52,920 nt of DNA, from contig CANFGS010000014.1 of the NCBI GenBank assembly GCA_947446595.1, positions 1 to 52,920 on the forward strand. Reading direction: 5' to 3'. A program made the position numbers and the translations under genes. The notes beneath the pieces were generated by a model, which saw only the letters and a list, made by a program, of their open reading frames with translations, ran no database searches and had not been told where the DNA came from. This document shows positions 19,483 to 28,670 of this stretch, piece after piece (within the stretch, counting starts at the first letter, position 1; every line of letters starts with the position of its first letter). The DNA is from Neisseriaceae bacterium (lineage in GTDB: Bacteria; Pseudomonadota; Gammaproteobacteria; Burkholderiales; UBA11063).

Positions 19483-20559
19483 CTAATATCTTAGTAGTTT
19501 TTGTTTTTCAACGTAATCAAGGTCATGTTTTACCATAATTTTTACTAGCTCAGCAAATGAAGTTTTTGATGGATTCCATCTAAGTAGATGTTTAGCTTTT
19601 GCCGGATTACCAAGTAAAGTATCAACTTCTGTTGGTCTAAAATATTTAGGATCAATCTCAACCAATATTTCACCAGTTGCTTTATTAATTCCTACTTCGT
19701 TGATACCACTACCATTCCAAACAATATCTATCCCAACCTCTTTAAAAGCTAACCCTGCAAACTCACGAACCGAATGCTGCTCACCTGTTGCAATTACAAA
19801 ATCTTCAGGTATGTCATGCTGTAACATCAACCACATACATTCTACATAGTCTTTAGCGTATCCCCAATCACGAAGAGAGTCTAAATTACCGAGATATAAT
19901 TTCTTCTGATGACCATTTTTGATATTAGCTACTGCTAAGGTAATTTTACGCGTAACAAATGTTTCACCACGACGCTCTGATTCATGATTAAACAATATAC
20001 CATTAACCGCATACATTCCATAAGCTTCACGGTAGTTTTTAGTAATCCAAAAAGCATATTGTTTCGCAACTGCATAAGGACTACGCGGATAAAATGGTGT
20101 AGTTTCACTTTGAGGTATTTCTTGTACCATTCCATATAGCTCTGAAGTTGAAGCTTGATAAATCCGTGTTTTTTTCTCGAGTGCCAAAATACGTATAGCT
20201 TCAAGTATACGAAGAGTACCAATAGCATCAGAGTTTGCGGTATATTCTGGTATCTCAAAAGATACTTTAACATGCGATTGAGCTGCTAGATTATAAATCT
20301 CATCAGGCTTTACTTCCTGAATAATTCTAATTAATGAAGAGGAGTCAGTCATATCACCATAATGAAGAGTTAGTTTACGCTTTTTATGCATATCCTCAAC
20401 TAAATCATCAATATATAGATGTTCAATTCGTGCGGTATTAAATATAGAGCTCCGGCGTAATATGCCATGCACTTCATAACCTTTTTTAATTAACAGTTCA
20501 GCCAAATACGATCCATCTTGACCATTTACACCTGTTATTAAAGCAACTTTTTGCATCAT
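19483..20559 (-). CDS. gmd: GDP-mannose 4,6-dehydratase
   Basis: Converts GDP-mannose to GDP-4-keto-6-deoxymannose, the precursor of GDP-fucose. The 358-residue SDR protein has [13 protein letters not shown] (from residue 9), [13 protein letters not shown] with Thr138/Glu140, and Tyr162/Lys166 in YAVAK. The C-terminal [11 protein letters not shown] block is typical of Gmd. The initiator may be either of the first two Met codons. No GDP-mannose synthesis genes lie in the window. Confidence 0.96.
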   Translation of the reverse strand: MMQKVALITGVNGQDGSYLAELLIKKGYEVHGILRRSSIFNTARIEHLYIDDLVEDMHKKRKLTLHYGDMTDSSSLIRIIQEVKPDEIYNLAAQSHVKVSFEIPEYTANSDAIGTLRILEAIRILALEKKTRIYQASTSELYGMVQEIPQSETTPFYPRSPYAVAKQYAFWITKNYREAYGMYAVNGILFNHESERRGETFVTRKITLAVANIKNGHQKKLYLGNLDSLRDWGYAKDYVECMWLMLQHDIPEDFVIATGEQHSVREFAGLAFKEVGIDIVWNGSGINEVGINKATGEILVEIDPKYFRPTEVDTLLGNPAKAKHLLRWNPSKTSFAELVKIMVKHDLDYVEKQKLLRY

Positions 20560-20574
20560 ACTACACCTAACTTA

Positions 20575-21636
20575 TTAATAATCTAATGGTAATGAAATTT
20601 TCTTACCATCACGAGCTGATAGATAAATAGCTATTAAAAGCTCCAAAGATTTAAGCCCTTCACGTCCATCAGTATGTGGTTCTTCATGACCTTGCAATGA
20701 TTTAATCACATTTTCATAATAAATCGGATGCCCAAACCCATATACCGAAGTAGTATCATAATTAGCGTTTTTAATTTTTTCGTCTTCAGGAGATTTGTCC
20801 GCAAAATCCCAAACCAGGATTTCATTTACAGCTAAACCACCAACTCTTACCGTCCCCTTCTCACCCAAAATAGTTATAGATCCTTCTAGGTTTTTAGGAT
20901 AGGTAAGCATAGACACATTCATAGTACCTAGTGCCCCATTACGCCATTTAAGAGCTAAAACACCGCTATCTTCCACATCAATATTTCGAGCTTGTGTAGC
21001 TATATAACTTTGCACTGATTCAACTGGACCAACAAGCCAGTCAAGTAAATCAACATAGTGAGATGCTTGATTCATAAAAGCCCCGCCATCAAACTCCCAA
21101 GTACCACGCCATGCTGCAGTATCATAATATTCTTGAGGTCTAGTCCAAAATACGTTACATGCAACATTATATATGCGCCCAAAACGACCATCATCAATAG
21201 CTTTTTTTAATAACTGAATCGTTGCATTTCTACGATTCTGTTTTACTACAAAAAGCCTAACACCAGCCTTGTCACAAGCCTTCACCATCTCAACTCCGTC
21301 ACTCCAGCGAGTAGCCATAGGTTTTTCAGTTATTACATGAAATCCAGCTTCAGCACATTCTATTGTCTGCATAGGATGTAGTCCACTAGGAGTAGTCAGA
21401 ATAACAGCATCAAAACCACCAGCATCAAGCATATCACTTAGATATGTGTATCCTTTAGCCTTAGTTTTGTCAACTACTTTAGCTAAATTAGATGCATCTA
21501 TATCACAAGCTGCAACCAATTCACAAGAATCTTGATGCGCTTCTATTGAAGCTATGTGGTTCGCTGAAATACGCCCACACCCAACCAAAGCAAACCTGAT
21601 TTTACGACCTTTTATCGCTTGAAACTTACGTAACAT
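20575..21636 (-). CDS. wlbA: WlbA-like UDP-GlcNAc-uronate 3-dehydrogenase
   Basis: A 353-residue Gfo/Idh/MocA oxidoreductase. The Rossmann motif VGCGRIS starts near residue 18 and the EKP motif is at 104-106. KQNRRNATIQLLKKA, FWTRPQEYYDTAAWRGTWEF and the end SARDGKKISLPLDY strongly recall Bordetella and Chromobacterium WlbA (from memory, not aligned). WlbA makes the 3-keto sugar on the way to diacetamido-uronic acids. The usual partners (a DegT-type aminotransferase and a hexapeptide acetyltransferase) are not in this window. It is the promoter-proximal gene of the polysaccharide run. Confidence 0.85.
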   Translation of the reverse strand: MLRKFQAIKGRKIRFALVGCGRISANHIASIEAHQDSCELVAACDIDASNLAKVVDKTKAKGYTYLSDMLDAGGFDAVILTTPSGLHPMQTIECAEAGFHVITEKPMATRWSDGVEMVKACDKAGVRLFVVKQNRRNATIQLLKKAIDDGRFGRIYNVACNVFWTRPQEYYDTAAWRGTWEFDGGAFMNQASHYVDLLDWLVGPVESVQSYIATQARNIDVEDSGVLALKWRNGALGTMNVSMLTYPKNLEGSITILGEKGTVRVGGLAVNEILVWDFADKSPEDEKIKNANYDTTSVYGFGHPIYYENVIKSLQGHEEPHTDGREGLKSLELLIAIYLSARDGKKISLPLDY

Positions 21637-21655
21637 AAATATCCCATTTTAAAAC

Positions 21656-21690
21656 ATTATACATACTTTATTTATCACAAGATTATACCA
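21656..21690 (-). promoter_or_regulatory. Candidate promoter(s) of the polysaccharide operon
   Basis: The 60 bases between wlbA and the pnp terminator hold two TATAAT boxes on the minus strand. One (21687-21682) is preceded by TGG, making an extended -10. The other is at 21661-21656. Neither has a good -35 at the right distance. This is the only non-coding gap upstream of the run before pnp, so transcription of all 18 genes probably starts here. The likely ribosome-binding site is GGGATA just before wlbA. Confidence 0.5.
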
Positions 21691-21696
21691 CACGTA

Positions 21697-21733
21697 AAAT
21701 GAGCCATGGCATACTACTGCACATGGCTCATTT
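21697..21733 (-). terminator. Rho-independent terminator of pnp
   Basis: A perfect 12-base inverted repeat, AAATGAGCCATG (21697-21708) with CATGGCTCATTT (21722-21733), encloses a 13-base loop. On the minus strand the stem is followed by TTTT (21699-21696). It starts 27 bases after the pnp stop and separates pnp from the polysaccharide operon promoter. Confidence 0.8.
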
Positions 21734-21759
21734 ATTTGACCAAATTAACTTACAAGAAG

Positions 21760-23958
21760 TTAAGCGTTTACTTCAGAAGCTTCCACAAGTGGTGCAACTT
21801 GGGCTATGTGAGCATCAGCAGCCACTTCATCAGCAACTACAGCGCCATCAGTAGCAGTCAATACAGACTCATTCAAAACAGCTTTGATTGATAAACGCAT
21901 ACGACCACGATCATCAAATTCAACTACTTTAACTTTAACATCTTGACCTTCTTTAAGGTATTTCTTAACATCATCAACACGCTCATTAGCGATTTGTGAT
22001 ACATGAACAAAACCTTCACGAGCTCCAAGGATGGATACCATAGCACCCATATTTCTATCTAAAATACGAGTAACTTTACCATCATAGTTTTCTCCAAGTT
22101 TGGCGTCAACCACGATACCTTCGATAATTGTTCTAGCTTTTTCCGCACCTTCACGAGATACACAAGCTATAGTTACCAGACCTTCATCAGTAATATCGAT
22201 TGTAGCACCAGTATCAGCAATAATTGATTTAATCACCGAACCACCTTTACCGATCACATCCTTGATTTTTTCAGGAGCAACTTGCATAGTATATAAACGT
22301 GGCACACGATCAGATAATACTTTAGGGAACGGTAATGCTTCTTTCATAAGACCTAAAATATGTAGACGACCTTCACGCGCTTGTTGTAATGCAACATGCA
22401 TAATCGGACGCGTAATTCCATCAATCTTAATATCCATTTGTAGAGCTGTAACACCAGTTTCAGTACCTGCAACTTTAAAGTCCATATCACCTAGATGATC
22501 TTCATCACCAAGAATATCTGTTAGTACAGCAAATTTAGAACCTTCAAGAATCAATCCCATTGCAACACCAGCAACATGATCACGAATTGGAACACCAGCT
22601 TCCATCATAGATAAACATCCGCCACATACTGTAGCCATTGAGGATGAACCATTTGACTCCAAAATCTCAGATACTACACGTAGACTATACGGAAATAGTT
22701 CTTGAGAAGGTAAAACAGCTTTAAGAGCACGTTTAGCCAAATTGCCATGACCAACTTCACGACGTTTTGGTGGCCCCATACGCCCTGTTTCCCCAGTTGA
22801 AAACGGAGGGAAATTGTAATGTAGCATAAAGCGTTCAGAATAAGTACCACTGATAGCATCAATAGTTTGCTCATCCATCTTAGTACCAAGAGTTACAATA
22901 GCTAAGGCTTGTGTTTCTCCACGAGTAAATAATGCCGAACCATGAGTACGCGGTAGTACACCTGTTTGTATATTAATTGGACGTACAGTCTTAGTATCAC
23001 GACCATCAATACGAGGTTCACCACTTAAAATCTTACCACGAACAATAGCTGCTTCGAACTGCTCGAAATATCCATTAACTTGATTTACATATAATGTATC
23101 ACTACCTTCGGTGATTAGTTCAGCAGTAACTCGAGCTTTGATTTCATCAATCTTAGCATAACGTGATTGTTTTTGACGTAGATTGTAAGCTTCTTTTAGA
23201 TCTTCTTCTGCAATAGCCTTGATTTTAGCAATTAACTCTTCATTTTTAGCAATTGGAGCCCATTCCCAAACAGGAGGATTTACTTCGCTAACAAATTCCG
23301 AAATAGCACTAATAACTACTTGTAACTGCTCATGACCATACATTACAGCATTTAACATAATGTCTTCTGGTAATTCTTTAGCTTCACTCTCTACCATTAA
23401 TACTGCTTGTTTCGTACCTGCAACCACTAGATCTAATAAAGAATTATCTAATTCAGTTTTACTAGGATTTAATACAAATTGTTCATTAACAAAGCCAACT
23501 CTAGCTGCTCCAAGAGGTCCTTTAAAAGGAACTCCAGATAATGACAATGCAGCTGAAGCACCAATAAGTGCTGGAATATCAGGAGACACTTCTGGATTTA
23601 ATGAAATTACTTGAGCTACAAGATGGATTTCATTATAAAAACCTTCTGGGAATAAAGGACGAACAGGACGATCAATCAATCTTGCTGTCAATACTTCATG
23701 GTCACCAGGCTTTGTTTCACGTTTGAAATATCCACCAGGAATCTTACCAATTGCGTAATTTCTTTCGAAATAATCAACTGTTAATGGGAAAAAATTCTGA
23801 CCTGGTTTTACATTTTTATTAGCTACAACTGTAACTAACACAACTGTTTCATCAACACTAACTAGTACACTAGAAGTTGCTTGACGTGCCATAACACCTG
23901 TTTCTAGTGTTACACTATGTTTTCCATACTGAAATGTTTTTGTTTTTTTATTAAACAT
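21760..23958 (-). CDS. pnp: Polyribonucleotide nucleotidyltransferase
   Basis: This phosphorolytic 3'-5' exoribonuclease is a core part of the RNA degradosome. The 732-residue protein carries two RNase PH domains (family blocks [32 protein letters not shown], and the second-domain [23 protein letters not shown]). A KH domain ([16 protein letters not shown], about 555-575) and an S1 domain (about 620-690) follow. It is about 20 residues longer than E. coli PNPase because of an Ala/Val-rich, acidic C-terminal tail. It is cotranscribed with rpsO upstream, the conserved order, and has its own strong ribosome site (AAAGG). Confidence 0.97.
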   Translation of the reverse strand: MFNKKTKTFQYGKHSVTLETGVMARQATSSVLVSVDETVVLVTVVANKNVKPGQNFFPLTVDYFERNYAIGKIPGGYFKRETKPGDHEVLTARLIDRPVRPLFPEGFYNEIHLVAQVISLNPEVSPDIPALIGASAALSLSGVPFKGPLGAARVGFVNEQFVLNPSKTELDNSLLDLVVAGTKQAVLMVESEAKELPEDIMLNAVMYGHEQLQVVISAISEFVSEVNPPVWEWAPIAKNEELIAKIKAIAEEDLKEAYNLRQKQSRYAKIDEIKARVTAELITEGSDTLYVNQVNGYFEQFEAAIVRGKILSGEPRIDGRDTKTVRPINIQTGVLPRTHGSALFTRGETQALAIVTLGTKMDEQTIDAISGTYSERFMLHYNFPPFSTGETGRMGPPKRREVGHGNLAKRALKAVLPSQELFPYSLRVVSEILESNGSSSMATVCGGCLSMMEAGVPIRDHVAGVAMGLILEGSKFAVLTDILGDEDHLGDMDFKVAGTETGVTALQMDIKIDGITRPIMHVALQQAREGRLHILGLMKEALPFPKVLSDRVPRLYTMQVAPEKIKDVIGKGGSVIKSIIADTGATIDITDEGLVTIACVSREGAEKARTIIEGIVVDAKLGENYDGKVTRILDRNMGAMVSILGAREGFVHVSQIANERVDDVKKYLKEGQDVKVKVVEFDDRGRMRLSIKAVLNESVLTATDGAVVADEVAADAHIAQVAPLVEASEVNA

Positions 23959-23991
23959 CGTTTACCTTTTCTATATATCTCTCATTTTTAA

Positions 23992-24010
23992 GGGCTACCA
24001 AATGTAACCC
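23992..24010 (-). promoter_or_regulatory. Hairpin between rpsO and pnp
   Basis: On the minus strand GGGTTAC (24010-24004) pairs with GTAGCCC (23998-23992) across a five-base loop, with one G-U pair. It starts six bases after the rpsO stop. The following bases (TTAAAAATGAG) are not a U-tract, so it is more likely a partial terminator or RNA-processing stem than a full stop. In E. coli the rpsO-pnp gap holds an RNase III site that controls pnp; a similar role here is inferred. Confidence 0.5.
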
Positions 24011-24016
24011 TTTTCT

Positions 24017-24286
24017 TTATTTACGTAAGCCAAGCTCTTTAATTAAGCCTAAGTATTTCGCATTATCAGTACGTTTTAGATAATCTAATAACCGACGACG
24101 ACTAGATACTAGTTTTAACAATCCACGACGTGAATGGTGATCTTTAGCATGAGTTTTGAAATGCTCTGTTAAATCATTGATTCTTGCAGTAAGTAGTGCA
24201 ATTTGAACTTCACTAGAACCTGTATCACCTGCTTCACGTTGATGTTTTTTAATAATTTCTGCACGTTGTTGAACTGTAATTGACAT
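24017..24286 (-). CDS. rpsO: 30S ribosomal protein S15
   Basis: Primary 16S rRNA-binding protein of the small subunit. At 89 residues it has the exact family length. Signatures are [40 protein letters not shown] and the C-terminal [10 protein letters not shown]. Its position directly before pnp is conserved. A 110-base leader upstream (24287-24402) could carry an S15 autoregulatory site, although I cannot assign one with confidence. Confidence 0.98.
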   Translation of the reverse strand: MSITVQQRAEIIKKHQREAGDTGSSEVQIALLTARINDLTEHFKTHAKDHHSRRGLLKLVSSRRRLLDYLKRTDNAKYLGLIKELGLRK

Positions 24287-24387
24287 TATATAATCCTTTA
24301 TGTGTCTAACTCTATAAGAGTATTTGTTAAGTCAAGCATTGCCAAGTATTAGGACATAAACCCCTAAAACCTAGCGATACTTCTGAT

Positions 24388-24417
24388 TCTCATAAAAATG
24401 AGACAAACATTATATCA
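24388..24417 (-). promoter_or_regulatory. Candidate rpsO-pnp promoter and leader hairpin
   Basis: On the minus strand TGATATAAT (24417-24409) is an extended -10. No good -35 is seen upstream, in the end of the HAD gene. Just downstream, TCTCAT/ATGAGA (24403-24398 and 24393-24388) forms a short hairpin at the expected 5' end of the transcript. A second small hairpin, ACTCT/AGAGT, is at 24321-24309, closer to the rpsO start. Confidence 0.45.
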
Positions 24418-24424
24418 TAAAATC

Positions 24425-25246
24425 TTACCCAAGAATAGTTTTGATTAACACTTCAAAATTAGCCCTCAAGTCCTCATCATAATGTATATTTAGTTTAGTA
24501 ATTTTCTGCAATTCTTCCACATTACCAAATAATACACTATTATTAAAATGTTTAAATAGTTCGTAGTCATTATAATCATTACCAAAAGCAAATATATCCT
24601 CATTAGTAAACTCACCAATAAAAGGTAACACACTGATATATTTATTACAATCAAGGGGTACAATATCAAAACACTTATCATAACTATGATGCTTAATTAA
24701 TAACCCATTAGTTTTAGAATAGTCACTAAAATAATCATGAGCTTCCATATCAAAAACCCAAACCTTGTACACTTCATTATTAATGAATTTTGACATATCA
24801 CTAATATGGAATTCTTTTTTAGTATCTGCTAAAAACCCAAAAACCATATTATCCATATGAGGATGATAATAATGTGTCAAACTATCCATTATAAATGGGT
24901 GTTTATTTGCTTCGCAAAATTCTGCTATATGTGAAAGATGGTTACTATCAATTTCATTACTTCGGATTAAATTATCTTTATGGTATGATACTACCCCACT
25001 AAATAAGCCCAGAGGATGAACATGAGCCCATAATGGCATTACATTTTTAAACTCACGTAATGGGCGACCTGTTGCAAAAATTATCTCATGCCCTTCATCT
25101 TTAATTTTTAGCAAAAGCTCTTCTACATCTTTACTTAAAAACTGATTATTAAAAATAATAGTTCCATCTAAATCAAAGATAAAGCATTTCCGCTTATTTT
25201 TATTGATAACCAACTTACTTGAAATAAACTCTTTACTTATCTGCAT
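24425..25246 (-). CDS. HAD-superfamily (Cof-type) hydrolase
   Basis: A 273-residue phosphatase of the HAD superfamily. Motif I is FDLDGTIIFNN (about residues 24-34), motif II is ATGRP, and motif IV is FGNDYNDYELFK with the acidic pair. The large C2-type cap between them places it with the Cof/SerB-like sugar phosphatases of broad specificity. Substrate unknown. It overlaps the 3' end of rarA by 14 bases. Confidence 0.88.
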   Translation of the reverse strand: MQISKEFISSKLVINKNKRKCFIFDLDGTIIFNNQFLSKDVEELLLKIKDEGHEIIFATGRPLREFKNVMPLWAHVHPLGLFSGVVSYHKDNLIRSNEIDSNHLSHIAEFCEANKHPFIMDSLTHYYHPHMDNMVFGFLADTKKEFHISDMSKFINNEVYKVWVFDMEAHDYFSDYSKTNGLLIKHHSYDKCFDIVPLDCNKYISVLPFIGEFTNEDIFAFGNDYNDYELFKHFNNSVLFGNVEELQKITKLNIHYDEDLRANFEVLIKTILG

Positions 25247-26489
25247 TATTTATCCAATCTAATTCACGTAAAAATTTCAATCTATCCACAACTCTTTGTT
25301 CCATTCCTTGATTGCTTGGCTTATAAAACTGTATTTTTTTCATATTATCTGGCCAATAGTTTTCATTAGGTACATAATGTTCAGGAAAATCATGGGCATA
25401 TTTATACTCTTGTCCATATCCAAGCTCAGACATTAACTTAGTAGGTGCATTTCTTAAATGTATTGGCACTTCCCGACTATTATCTTTAGCTACAAAATCT
25501 CTCACTTGATTATAGGATAGCTCAATACTATTACTTTTTGGGGTTACCGCTAGATATGTAACTGCACTAGCCAAAGCAATCTCACCTTCAGGAGAACCAA
25601 GTCTTTCATAGGTATTTAGTGCATTTAGTACAACAGTTGGGGCATTAATATCAGCTAAACCAATATCTTCATACGCCATCCGTAAAATTCTACGCCCCAA
25701 ATATAGCGGATCTGCCCCACCATCTAACATCCTAGCAAACCAATATAATGCTGCATCTGGATCAGAGCCACGAACTGATTTATGGAGTGCCGAAATTTGA
25801 TTATAAAACTCCTCCCCTCCTTTATCAAACCGCCGCCATGAATTTGGAAGTATTTGTAAGATCTGCTCTTTATTAACATTATTAATTTTATGACTAGCTA
25901 TTACTTCAACAATATTTAATAACCGCCTAGCATCCCCATCTGCTAAGTCTAAAACCAGCTCACGAGCTTTAGGCTCGTATGATGACTTAGTATATTGAAT
26001 CGCTTTATCTAGAAGTAAATTTAGATCATCACTAGTTAAACTATTAAGAACATACACCAACATTCTTGAAAGTAGCGCATTATTTAATTCAAAAGAAGGA
26101 TTTTCAGTAGTTGCACCTATTAATATTACACTCCCATCTTCTAGATGATGTAAAAACGCATCTTGCTGGGCTTTGTTGAAACGATGAATTTCATCTACAA
26201 ATAATACCACAGGCTTATTAAATACACCCATATTAGATGAAGTTGCAAGAGCATCTTTGATTTCTTTTATGCCGCTAAACACAGCAGATAATTTTATTAC
26301 TTCACAGTCCCAAGATTTGATAAGCACATTAGCTAATGTAGTTTTACCAACACCAGGCGGCCCCCATAAAATCATTGATTGAGGCATATTGAGATCTGCT
26401 AATGGGCCACTAGGTCCGATCAAATGTTGCTGCCCAATAACATCGGATAAAGTTTGTGGACGTAATAATTCAGCTAAAGGTTGATGCAT
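25233..26489 (-). CDS. rarA: Replication-associated recombination protein RarA
   Basis: A 418-residue AAA+ ATPase related to clamp loaders (also called MgsA), acting at stalled forks. Walker A is GPPGVGKTT (residues 43-51) and Walker B is VLFVDEIHRF with Asp99/Glu100. Sensor 1 is IGATTENPSFELN. The C-terminal tetramerisation domain includes KSVRGSDPDAALYWFARMLDGG and YKYAHDFPEHY. It lies between dgt and the HAD gene. Confidence 0.96.
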   Translation of the reverse strand: MHQPLAELLRPQTLSDVIGQQHLIGPSGPLADLNMPQSMILWGPPGVGKTTLANVLIKSWDCEVIKLSAVFSGIKEIKDALATSSNMGVFNKPVVLFVDEIHRFNKAQQDAFLHHLEDGSVILIGATTENPSFELNNALLSRMLVYVLNSLTSDDLNLLLDKAIQYTKSSYEPKARELVLDLADGDARRLLNIVEVIASHKINNVNKEQILQILPNSWRRFDKGGEEFYNQISALHKSVRGSDPDAALYWFARMLDGGADPLYLGRRILRMAYEDIGLADINAPTVVLNALNTYERLGSPEGEIALASAVTYLAVTPKSNSIELSYNQVRDFVAKDNSREVPIHLRNAPTKLMSELGYGQEYKYAHDFPEHYVPNENYWPDNMKKIQFYKPSNQGMEQRVVDRLKFLRELDWINNADK

Positions 26490-26509
26490 TAAAAATATCT
26501 TTTATATAG

Positions 26510-27874
26510 TTATGGTAAGAGGGTTATTTCGGGTAGATCAATACCCTTTAATCTACGATACAAATCAAGAGCATACTTATCAGCTTGACTTGCAATATAA
26601 TCAGTTGCAAGCATTACCTGTATTTCTAAAGATCCGTTTGATCTGAAGCGTTCAGGAAGTAGCTGTAACATTCTAGCCTCTTTTTTGGATGGATTTATAT
26701 GATTATTAATTATTGCAAATATAAATTGCTTAAGTAAATAACTAAGTATTTCATACCCCGCTAATTCGATTTCAAGAACGGGTTTATAAGAGTAAGCACT
26801 TTTTATAACCATCGCTCCAATAGTATTTAAAGAATTACTTAGGACTGAATCTTCCATTAGAAGCATATCCATAAGCCCGCATAATTTACCATTTACAATT
26901 AATTTATCATATTGTCCACTCATAATTTCTTTATAATGACAAATAAATAATTTTACCATCTCGCCAATAAGAATATTTATGGCATATGAGCGTAATTTAG
27001 CAAATTTATCCTCAACAACTAGATCTTTAATATTGTCTTTTACAAAATCCAAATCCTTATTTTTACTCTCTATTATTTGTAATAACAACGGCTCAATATC
27101 TTTATAATTTATTAATCTAAGCTTATGCGCATCTTCTAGATCTAATAAGCGATAACAAATATCATCTGCTGCTTCAACCAAAAACACCAAAGGATGACGG
27201 CAATAAGTTGTACCTTGATATAAATTTAGCCCACAAGCATTTGCAACTTTATCAAGTAGTCCTAGCTCTGAACTAAATATACTGTGCTTTCCTTTATAAA
27301 TATTTTCTTTGTTATAAGTAGTTGGATATTTCATAAATGCGGCAATAGTTGAAAGAGTCAAATTTAGATCATGAGAATTATAGATAAATCTCATCGCCTC
27401 AGCATTCCCATCGAACTGTGACAGCTCACTAACTAAACTCTCTCCAAGATGCGGAATAAGAAACTCCGAATTATCACGGTAAAAACTTGATATTGCATCT
27501 TCACCAGCATGACCAAATGGTGGGTTACCCACATCATGAAGTAAACATGCAGCACCAACTATACTTGTCACATCCAAATCAAAATTATCAGGTAAATTAT
27601 TATCTAGGAGTGCAATTTGTTTGGCTACCAAATGCCCCATTGATCTACCAACAGATGATACTTCAAGGCTATGGGTCAACCTACTATGTATAAAATCACT
27701 ATGTGGAATTGGAAATAGCTGAGTTTTATTTTGTAAATGCCGAAAAAATGGTGAAAACGTTATTTTATTTTGATCTCTTTCAAACTCGCTTCGATCATTA
27801 TCATCATTGACTCTAACGGAAGAGGAAAATAATTTGTTTTTTACAATTAAGCGCCGCCAAGACATATCTTGCAT
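26510..27874 (-). CDS. dgt: Deoxyguanosinetriphosphate triphosphohydrolase
   Basis: HD-domain enzyme that splits dNTPs (typically dGTP) into deoxynucleoside and tripolyphosphate. The 454-residue protein has the family start WRRLIVKNKLF (E. coli-type Dgt begins similarly with RR and a short lead). Then comes SRLTHSLEVSSVGRSMG with His68, the HD pair His113/Asp114 in LLHDVGNPPFGHAGE with His122, and a later VEAADDICYRLLDLEDA with the fourth metal ligand. It is the first gene of a dgt-rarA-HAD run and diverges from the pirin gene. Confidence 0.93.
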   Translation of the reverse strand: MQDMSWRRLIVKNKLFSSSVRVNDDNDRSEFERDQNKITFSPFFRHLQNKTQLFPIPHSDFIHSRLTHSLEVSSVGRSMGHLVAKQIALLDNNLPDNFDLDVTSIVGAACLLHDVGNPPFGHAGEDAISSFYRDNSEFLIPHLGESLVSELSQFDGNAEAMRFIYNSHDLNLTLSTIAAFMKYPTTYNKENIYKGKHSIFSSELGLLDKVANACGLNLYQGTTYCRHPLVFLVEAADDICYRLLDLEDAHKLRLINYKDIEPLLLQIIESKNKDLDFVKDNIKDLVVEDKFAKLRSYAINILIGEMVKLFICHYKEIMSGQYDKLIVNGKLCGLMDMLLMEDSVLSNSLNTIGAMVIKSAYSYKPVLEIELAGYEILSYLLKQFIFAIINNHINPSKKEARMLQLLPERFRSNGSLEIQVMLATDYIASQADKYALDLYRRLKGIDLPEITLLP

Positions 27875-27898
27875 ATTTAATTAATCCATTTATTAAAT

Positions 27899-27928
27899 TT
27901 GTTATACGATGAGATTATAACATATAAT
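27899..27928 (+). promoter_or_regulatory. Candidate pirin-cutC promoter
   Basis: TTGTTA (27899-27904), an 18-base spacer and a perfect TATAAT (27923-27928). The ribosome site GGAG (27948-27951) lies eight bases before the ATG at 27960. The spacer contains the inverted repeat GTTATA/TATAAC and the dgt -10 on the other strand. Confidence 0.6.
27914..27921 (-). promoter_or_regulatory. Candidate dgt promoter (extended -10)
   Basis: The minus strand reads TGTTATAAT, an extended -10 with TATAAT at 27919-27914. No clear -35 is seen. The box sits inside the spacer of the opposing pirin promoter (27899-27928), so the two RNA polymerase sites overlap. Confidence 0.5.
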
Positions 27929-27959
27929 ATAGCTAGATTATTTATATGGAGACTAACAA

Positions 27960-28649
27960 ATGATCAAAATTTTAAAATCTAGTAGTCGTGGCAAGACAGA
28001 AATTGACTGGCTTGATAGCTATCATAGTTTCTCTTTTAGTGAGTATTATAACCCTGAACAAATGCATTTTAGTTTTCTTCGGGTAATTAACGAAGATATA
28101 ATAGCACCACATAATGGCTTCCCGATGCATAGTCATCAAGATATGGAAATCATAACTTATATTATTAGTGGTGAATTAACCCACAAAGATAGCTTAGGCA
28201 ATACTCAGAAAATCACCAAAGGCGAAGTGCAGTTAATGAGAGCTGGTACTGGGATTACCCATAGTGAATTTAACTTTGATCAAAATATTCCCGTTCATTT
28301 ATTACAAATCTGGATTATACCGCGTCAAAAAGGTTTGACTCCTTCGTACCAACAAAAACTATTTACTCAGACACCTAATGAACTATCCAAGATTATTTCT
28401 GGAAGCCCGTCAAAAAATATCTTACATATTGAACAAGATGTAGAAATTTACTCATGTAAATTAATTAATGACAATATAAGATATGAAGCTTTATCAGGTC
28501 ATAAATTATGGCTACAGGTGGTAAGTGGTGATATTTCATTATCTTCTAATACACTTTCTGCTGGTGACGGAGCTTCAATTACTGACGAAACTAAAATAGT
28601 TATAAAATCAAATGGTAACTCTGAGTTTTTACTATTTGACTTTGTTTGA
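27960..28649 (+). CDS. Pirin family protein (YhhW-like)
   Basis: A 229-residue bicupin of the pirin family. E. coli YhhW shows quercetin dioxygenase activity in vitro. The metal ligands are all visible in the N-terminal cupin: His57 and His59 in PMHSHQDMEIITY, and His101/Glu103 in TGITHSEFN. The numbering matches that known for YhhW. The C-terminal cupin is degenerate, as in the family. The physiological role is not established. cutC follows within 22 bases, so they probably share a transcript. Confidence 0.92.
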   Translation: MIKILKSSSRGKTEIDWLDSYHSFSFSEYYNPEQMHFSFLRVINEDIIAPHNGFPMHSHQDMEIITYIISGELTHKDSLGNTQKITKGEVQLMRAGTGITHSEFNFDQNIPVHLLQIWIIPRQKGLTPSYQQKLFTQTPNELSKIISGSPSKNILHIEQDVEIYSCKLINDNIRYEALSGHKLWLQVVSGDISLSSNTLSAGDGASITDETKIVIKSNGNSEFLLFDFV

Positions 28650-28670
28650 TACATAAATTTGGAATATAAT

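Noticed and set aside
22100-22498. 132-codon plus-strand frame inside pnp
   Set aside because: It mirrors the conserved pnp coding strand and resembles no known family; the same holds for the other antisense frames in pnp, fumarase, sucB and lpdA.
24307-24335. TTGACT-based promoter close to rpsO
   Set aside because: The -35 is fair but the hexamer 17 bases on (GAGTTA) is a poor -10; the extended -10 at 24409 is better.
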